A stretch of 64,000 bases of DNA from PWQG01 sp040882255 (GTDB lineage Bacteria; Pseudomonadota; Gammaproteobacteria; Pseudomonadales; Pseudohongiellaceae): NCBI GenBank assembly GCA_040882255.1, contig JBBEBP010000016.1:248001-312000 (forward strand). Reading direction: 5' to 3'. A model generated the notes under the pieces. The model was not told the DNA's origin. It saw nothing but the letters and a program-made list of their open reading frames with translations, and ran no database searches. How positions within the stretch are numbered: the first letter of the stretch is position 1; each line of letters begins with the position of its first letter. Below are positions 60,845 through 64,000 of the stretch, one piece after another. The position numbers and the translations under genes were made by a program.

Positions 60845-60917
60845 CGGTGTACTTCCTCGCGGGCTGACGTAGAATCGGACAGGAACTCTGCAACAAGTCT
60901 ATGGAGGACAAGTGACC

Positions 60918-61265
60918 ATGGCAAGTGATTGTCTGTTCTGCCGGATACTGGATGGCGAGATTCCGTCCGACACGGTCTTCGAGAATGAGCGGGTGTACGC
61001 CTTTCGCGATATCAGTCCCCAGGCTCCGAGCCATATCCTGGTCATACCCCGCAAGCATATCGCCAGCCTCAACGAGCTGGGCGAGGAAGACACGGCATTG
61101 ATGGGAGAACTGATCAGCGCCGGCGCTCACGTTGCCCGGCAGGAAGGCCTTGAAGGCAAGGGGTACCGCAGTGTGATCAATACAGGTGAGCATGGCGGAC
61201 AGAGCGTCCATCACATTCACCTGCACATTCTCGGCGGCCGCCCCCTCGACTGGCCACCCGGCTGA
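60918..61265 (+). CDS. hinT: HIT-family nucleotide hydrolase (HinT-like)
   Basis: A 115-residue histidine-triad protein. It has CLFCRILDGEIPSDTVFENE with possible zinc-binding Cys, HILVIPRKHI, and the active-site triad SVHHIHLHILGG. HinT hydrolyses adenosine 5'-phosphoramidates. ATG at 60918 has GGAGG ten bases upstream; a GTG at 60912 is too close. It lies in the divergent space from the glutaminyl cyclase gene, and its end faces mtnA, three bases away. Confidence 0.94.
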   Translation: MASDCLFCRILDGEIPSDTVFENERVYAFRDISPQAPSHILVIPRKHIASLNELGEEDTALMGELISAGAHVARQEGLEGKGYRSVINTGEHGGQSVHHIHLHILGGRPLDWPPG

Positions 61266-61268
61266 TCA

Positions 61269-62345
61269 TCACGGGGCCGCCAATTCCGCCACTCCCCGGG
61301 CTGACGCATCGACGGTCCCCTGCTCGGTGATCAGACCACTGATCAGACGCGCCGGCGTCACGTCAAAACCCGGATTGCCGGCGCCTGTGCCGGGCGGGGT
61401 CACACGGACCGCGGTCAATACGCCCTCGGTATTCATTCCCTGCACCCAGCGTACTTCATCGGCATTACGTTCTTCGATGGGAATGGTTCCGACGCCTTCC
61501 CGTAGCGAAAAATCGATGCTCGACACCGGCAGGGCCACGTAGAAAGGCACCGCGTTATCCCGGGCGGCCAGCGCCTTGAGATAGGTGCCGATCTTGTTGC
61601 AAACATCGCCATTGGCTGCGGTCCGATCGCTACCCACCAGACAGATATCCACTTCCCCCTGCTGCATCAGGTGGCCGCCCGCATTGTCGGTGATGACGGT
61701 ACAGGGAACTCCGGCCTGTTCCAGCTCCCAGGCGGTCAGTGAAGCGCCCTGGAGCCGGGGACGGGTTTCGTCCACCCAGACATGCACCGGAATCCCCGCT
61801 GCATGGGCCTTGTAGACTGGCGCCAGGGCGGTGCCCCAGTCGGCCGTGGCCAGCCAGCCGGCATTACAGTGGGTCAGGACATTGAGGGTACGTTGATGCC
61901 GGTCATGCAAGGCCTGAAGCAGTGAAAGTCCGTGCTCGCCGATCCGCTCACAGGCATCAGCATCCTCTGCCAGCAACTGCCTTGCGCAGCGCAAGGCCGT
62001 ATCCGCCTGCCGGTCGGCGGATACATCGAGCAATGCCGTCTTCAGACGTTGCAGCGCCCATTGCAGATTGACCGCCGTCGGCCGGGTCGAGAGTAACTGC
62101 TGACAGGCCAGGTCCATCGAAACGGCCCCACGGCGCAGCGCGAAATACAGGCCGAACGCAGCCGTGATGCCGATCAGCGGCGCGCCTCGCACCCGCATCT
62201 GCTCGATGGCCTCACAGGCCGCCTCCAGCGATTCCAGTTCACAATATTCCAGCCGGTGCGGCAGGCCGGTCTGATCGATAATTCGCACCGTGGCGCTGTC
62301 TTCCTGCCAGACGATGCTGTAAAGGGTCTTGCCATTGAGTTCCAC
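61269..62345 (-). CDS. mtnA: Methylthioribose-1-phosphate isomerase
   Basis: A 358-residue enzyme of the methionine salvage pathway that converts S-methyl-5-thioribose-1-phosphate to the ribulose form. Catalytic Cys160 (LTHCNAGWLAT) and Asp240 (VGSDRTAANGD) sit at the same positions as in the characterised Bacillus enzyme. The MRVRGAPLIGITAAFG motif is intact. GTG start at 62345 has AAGGAG. It would process methylthioadenosine released by SpeE (36.6 kb) if the matching phosphorylase exists elsewhere. Confidence 0.95.
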   Translation of the reverse strand: MELNGKTLYSIVWQEDSATVRIIDQTGLPHRLEYCELESLEAACEAIEQMRVRGAPLIGITAAFGLYFALRRGAVSMDLACQQLLSTRPTAVNLQWALQRLKTALLDVSADRQADTALRCARQLLAEDADACERIGEHGLSLLQALHDRHQRTLNVLTHCNAGWLATADWGTALAPVYKAHAAGIPVHVWVDETRPRLQGASLTAWELEQAGVPCTVITDNAGGHLMQQGEVDICLVGSDRTAANGDVCNKIGTYLKALAARDNAVPFYVALPVSSIDFSLREGVGTIPIEERNADEVRWVQGMNTEGVLTAVRVTPPGTGAGNPGFDVTPARLISGLITEQGTVDASARGVAELAAP

Positions 62346-62380
62346 ACTGGCTCCTTCGCCGCAGAACGGGCCTCACAACG

Positions 62381-62403
62381 AAAAACGCACCCCTGAGGGT
62401 GCG
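62381..62403 (-). terminator. Intrinsic terminator after exbD
   Basis: On the minus strand CGCACCC (62403-62397) pairs with GGGTGCG (62392-62386), with a four-base loop and five T immediately after (62385-62381). It ends the exbD transcript 30 bases beyond that gene and lies upstream of mtnA, separating the two units. Confidence 0.8.
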
Positions 62404-62433
62404 CTTGTGATCACCGGGTCCGGCCGTTACCGG

Positions 62434-62850
62434 TCATGGCTCGACGATTGAAATATCGAATATGCCAGACTCCCGTGCCGAATCCATGACCATAGTCAGG
62501 GTCTGCACATTAGAGTCGTTGTGAGGCTGGATAATGACGCTGGCTTCCGGGTTTTCGGCTTTCAGACGGTCGATATTCGCCCGCACCTGACCCGGCTGCA
62601 CTGTCCTCGGTTCACCGTTGAATCGGATCTCGTTGTTGGCACCGAGTTCCACCAGAATATTACGATCTTCGGGCGGCTGCTCCGGGGGCGGCTCGTCGCT
62701 GTTATCGGTGCTGGAAGCATCAATGGCCTGCTCCGAAAGGAATGTCGCAGTCACAACGAAGAAAATAAGCAGAATGAACACCACGTCCAGCATGGGCGTG
62801 AGGTCGATACTGCTTTCGTCTTTTTTTCTGTCACCCGCCAGTTTTTTCAT
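62434..62850 (-). CDS. ExbD/TolR-family biopolymer transport protein
   Basis: A 138-residue inner-membrane protein. A short cytosolic N-terminus leads into one membrane helix carrying the essential Asp in DLTPMLDVVFILLIFFVVT. A Pro/Glu linker (about 48-62, EPPPEQPPEDR) is followed by a periplasmic beta-rich domain ending IFDISIVEP. It would work with an ExbB/TolQ partner to power TonB-type or Tol-type transport, but no such gene flanks it in the window. It ends at its own terminator. Confidence 0.9.
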   Translation of the reverse strand: MKKLAGDRKKDESSIDLTPMLDVVFILLIFFVVTATFLSEQAIDASSTDNSDEPPPEQPPEDRNILVELGANNEIRFNGEPRTVQPGQVRANIDRLKAENPEASVIIQPHNDSNVQTLTMVMDSARESGIFDISIVEP

Positions 62851-62868
62851 ACTACGCTCAACCTGTTG

Positions 62869-62882
62869 ATCAAGTACTTGAT
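62869..62882. promoter_or_regulatory. Perfect 14-bp palindrome upstream of exbD
   Basis: ATCAAGTACTTGAT lies 19 bases before the exbD start on the minus strand, so any protein bound here would affect its transcription or early elongation. AT-rich sequence beside it (62883-62915) could hold the promoter. Confidence 0.5.
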
Positions 62883-63005
62883 TTCTATGATTATTTTATT
62901 CGTTCTACCCATTCCACCCATGGCTCGCGCGGCTGGGCACATGACGTTCACTGCTCAAGTATACCTGATATGGGACGGGCCACAACACCCGGTACCGTCA
63001 ACCGC

Positions 63006-63590
63006 TTACTGCAGCGATCGCACGGTAACGTCGACCACTGCCTGCATCTGCTTGGGCGCCTTGCCCTCCCGGCTGCTGACCCGAACACCGTTCAGTGTAT
63101 TCATCAGCACATCAGCCGCCAGCTCCGGCGTGACGTCCTTGCCCAGTTGACCCGCTTTCTTCGCATCCTTCATGCGTTTCAGGAAGGCCTTGCGGATGGT
63201 GCTGTAGTAGCCCTTGACCGCCTTCTGCAGATCCTTGTCCCAGTTGATGCTCTCGCAGAACGAGTTCACCAGCAGACAGCCCTTGCTGCGGCGCTTCGCT
63301 GACGCGGCCAGCACGGCAAGGCGGAAGTACTGCCGCACCGCATCCCAGGGCGCCAGCTCTTCGCTATTCAGTGAGGCATCCAGATCTTTCTGGACCAGTT
63401 CACTGTAGTGCTTCAGACAGGAACGGAAAAATGTATCCTTGTCACCAAACGAGTTATACAAGGTGCCTCTGTTGATGCCAGTGGCATCCAGCAGCTTCTG
63501 CACGGAACTGGCCTCGAAACCCTCGCTCCAGAACTGCTCCATGGCATTGGTCAATACATCTTCGTACACAAACTCGACTGGTCTTGCCAT
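63006..63590 (-). CDS. TetR-family transcriptional regulator
   Basis: A 194-residue repressor. The DNA-binding helix-turn-helix is at about residues 26-46 (SSVQKLLDATGINRGTLYNSFGDKDTFF). The C-terminal ligand and dimer part is typical of the TetR_C subfamily with PWDAVRQYFRL and KGCLLVNSF. A weak inverted repeat, TTTTACATC-N4-GATACAAAA (63671-63692, seven of nine pairs), lies about 80 bases upstream and may be its autoregulatory site. The target genes are unknown. It could control exbD or one of the acyl-CoA modules. Confidence 0.93.
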   Translation of the reverse strand: MARPVEFVYEDVLTNAMEQFWSEGFEASSVQKLLDATGINRGTLYNSFGDKDTFFRSCLKHYSELVQKDLDASLNSEELAPWDAVRQYFRLAVLAASAKRRSKGCLLVNSFCESINWDKDLQKAVKGYYSTIRKAFLKRMKDAKKAGQLGKDVTPELAADVLMNTLNGVRVSSREGKAPKQMQAVVDVTVRSLQ

Positions 63591-63742
63591 AATGATTTAC
63601 TCTACAACTGCTTTTGAATGGTGAGGGACCGTTATCCCGAAGGGCGCGCATTCTATACGATGAGGGAGGTTTTTACATCTATTGATACAAAATACTACAT
63701 TATCGGCATCGCCCCGACAGACGGGGTACCGGCAGAGCCGAC

Positions 63743-64000
63743 TCAGGAAAGGACGCTGAAAAGCAGACCGATCAGACCACCCAGCACAACGCCCCAGACC
63801 ACCAGCCAGCCCAGATGCCGTCTGATCATAGCCTGCACGATATCCCGCACCATCACCGGCGTGAGTTCGTCCAGGCGCTGATCTACAAGTCGTTCAACGA
63901 AACGGGCGATGCTGTCCGGATCACTGATTTCCCTGAGCGCCTCCTTCAAAAGGGCGTTGAAAGCCGGCTGTTCCAGCATCCCCTGAAGATGGAGGCGCAT
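63743..64000 (-). CDS. C-terminus of a DUF445-family membrane protein (cut by window edge)
   Basis: An 85-codon frame enters from the right edge. It ends in RFVERLVDQRLDELTPVMVRDIVQAMIRRHLGWLVVWGVVLGGLIGLL, the pattern of the C-terminal helix of DUF445 (YheB/YjiN-like) proteins. The ATG at 64000 is probably internal, as family members are around 400 residues or more. Function unknown. Confidence 0.7.
   Translation of the reverse strand: MRLHLQGMLEQPAFNALLKEALREISDPDSIARFVERLVDQRLDELTPVMVRDIVQAMIRRHLGWLVVWGVVLGGLIGLLFSVLS

Noticed and set aside
63671..63692. Imperfect dyad upstream of the TetR gene
   Set aside because: Only seven of nine pairs match; noted in the gene entry but too weak to call an operator.
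1..64000. tRNA, rRNA, CRISPR arrays, insertion sequences, phage genes
   Set aside because: I looked for cloverleaf-like intergenic segments, regularly spaced repeats and transposase or integrase motifs and saw none. A tRNAscan or covariance search was not possible.

Overview
This window reads as a chromosomal segment of a high-GC (around 60 % by eye), free-living, Gram-negative gammaproteobacterium. The signs are YfbR, Hsp33, an Fnr/Anr-type regulator with a full 4Fe-4S ligand set, ClsA-type cardiolipin synthase next to a YbhP-like protein, several lipoproteins and a TonB receptor. The mix of acyl-CoA catabolism with a DUF3494 ice-binding protein suggests an aerobic, possibly marine or cold-tolerant heterotroph; that habitat is inference. 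I see no rRNA, tRNA, CRISPR array, phage or transposase gene. About 60 protein genes fill the window, with many 1-4 bp head-to-tail couplings and several tail-to-tail overlaps.

Layout. 1-8.6 kb: MFS carrier, YfbR nucleotidase, a membrane hybrid sensor kinase, then a small XRE repressor divergent from an AbgT transporter, with twin palindromic operators and a structured leader between them; then an MgtC/DUF4010 membrane protein. 8.8-15.4 kb: ice-binding protein facing a TonB receptor across a bidirectional terminator, a thiolase and a VOC protein. 15.5-21.9 kb: a candidate sigma-54 small RNA, S1/P1 nuclease coupled to threonine aldolase, Hsp33, and a fused anthranilate synthase TrpEG behind an unlisted leader peptide gene (trpL) with a consensus promoter and attenuator-like hairpins. 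22-30 kb: two lipoprotein hydrolases, a membrane metallopeptidase, an acyl-CoA dehydrogenase pair, a lipoprotein hydrolase with kynureninase, and two inverted copies of a hairpin repeat.

30-36 kb: a beta-oxidation module (alcohol dehydrogenase, FadB-like protein, thiolase) divergent from an acyl-CoA dehydrogenase. 36-46 kb: spermidine synthesis (SpeD, SpeE), three universal stress proteins, cardiolipin synthase, an Fnr-type regulator with YeeE/YedE halves, and a spermidine-synthase-like protein split from its membrane domain. 46-51 kb: a second acyl-CoA dehydrogenase pair with a phosphotransferase and a histidine phosphatase, resembling routes that phosphorylate 4-hydroxyacyl-CoA. It shares a candidate operator with the 34.7 kb module. 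51-64 kb: UppP, DUF4105 protein, a ThDP enzyme with an amidohydrolase, patatin, TPR protein, aminopeptidase with glutaminyl cyclase, HIT protein, MtnA, ExbD, a TetR regulator and the end of a DUF445 protein.

The regulatory DNA is the most unusual content: the trpL-trpEG leader, the XRE/AbgT intergenic region and the possible sigma-54 RNA. All family assignments come from reading motifs by eye; no database search was run.
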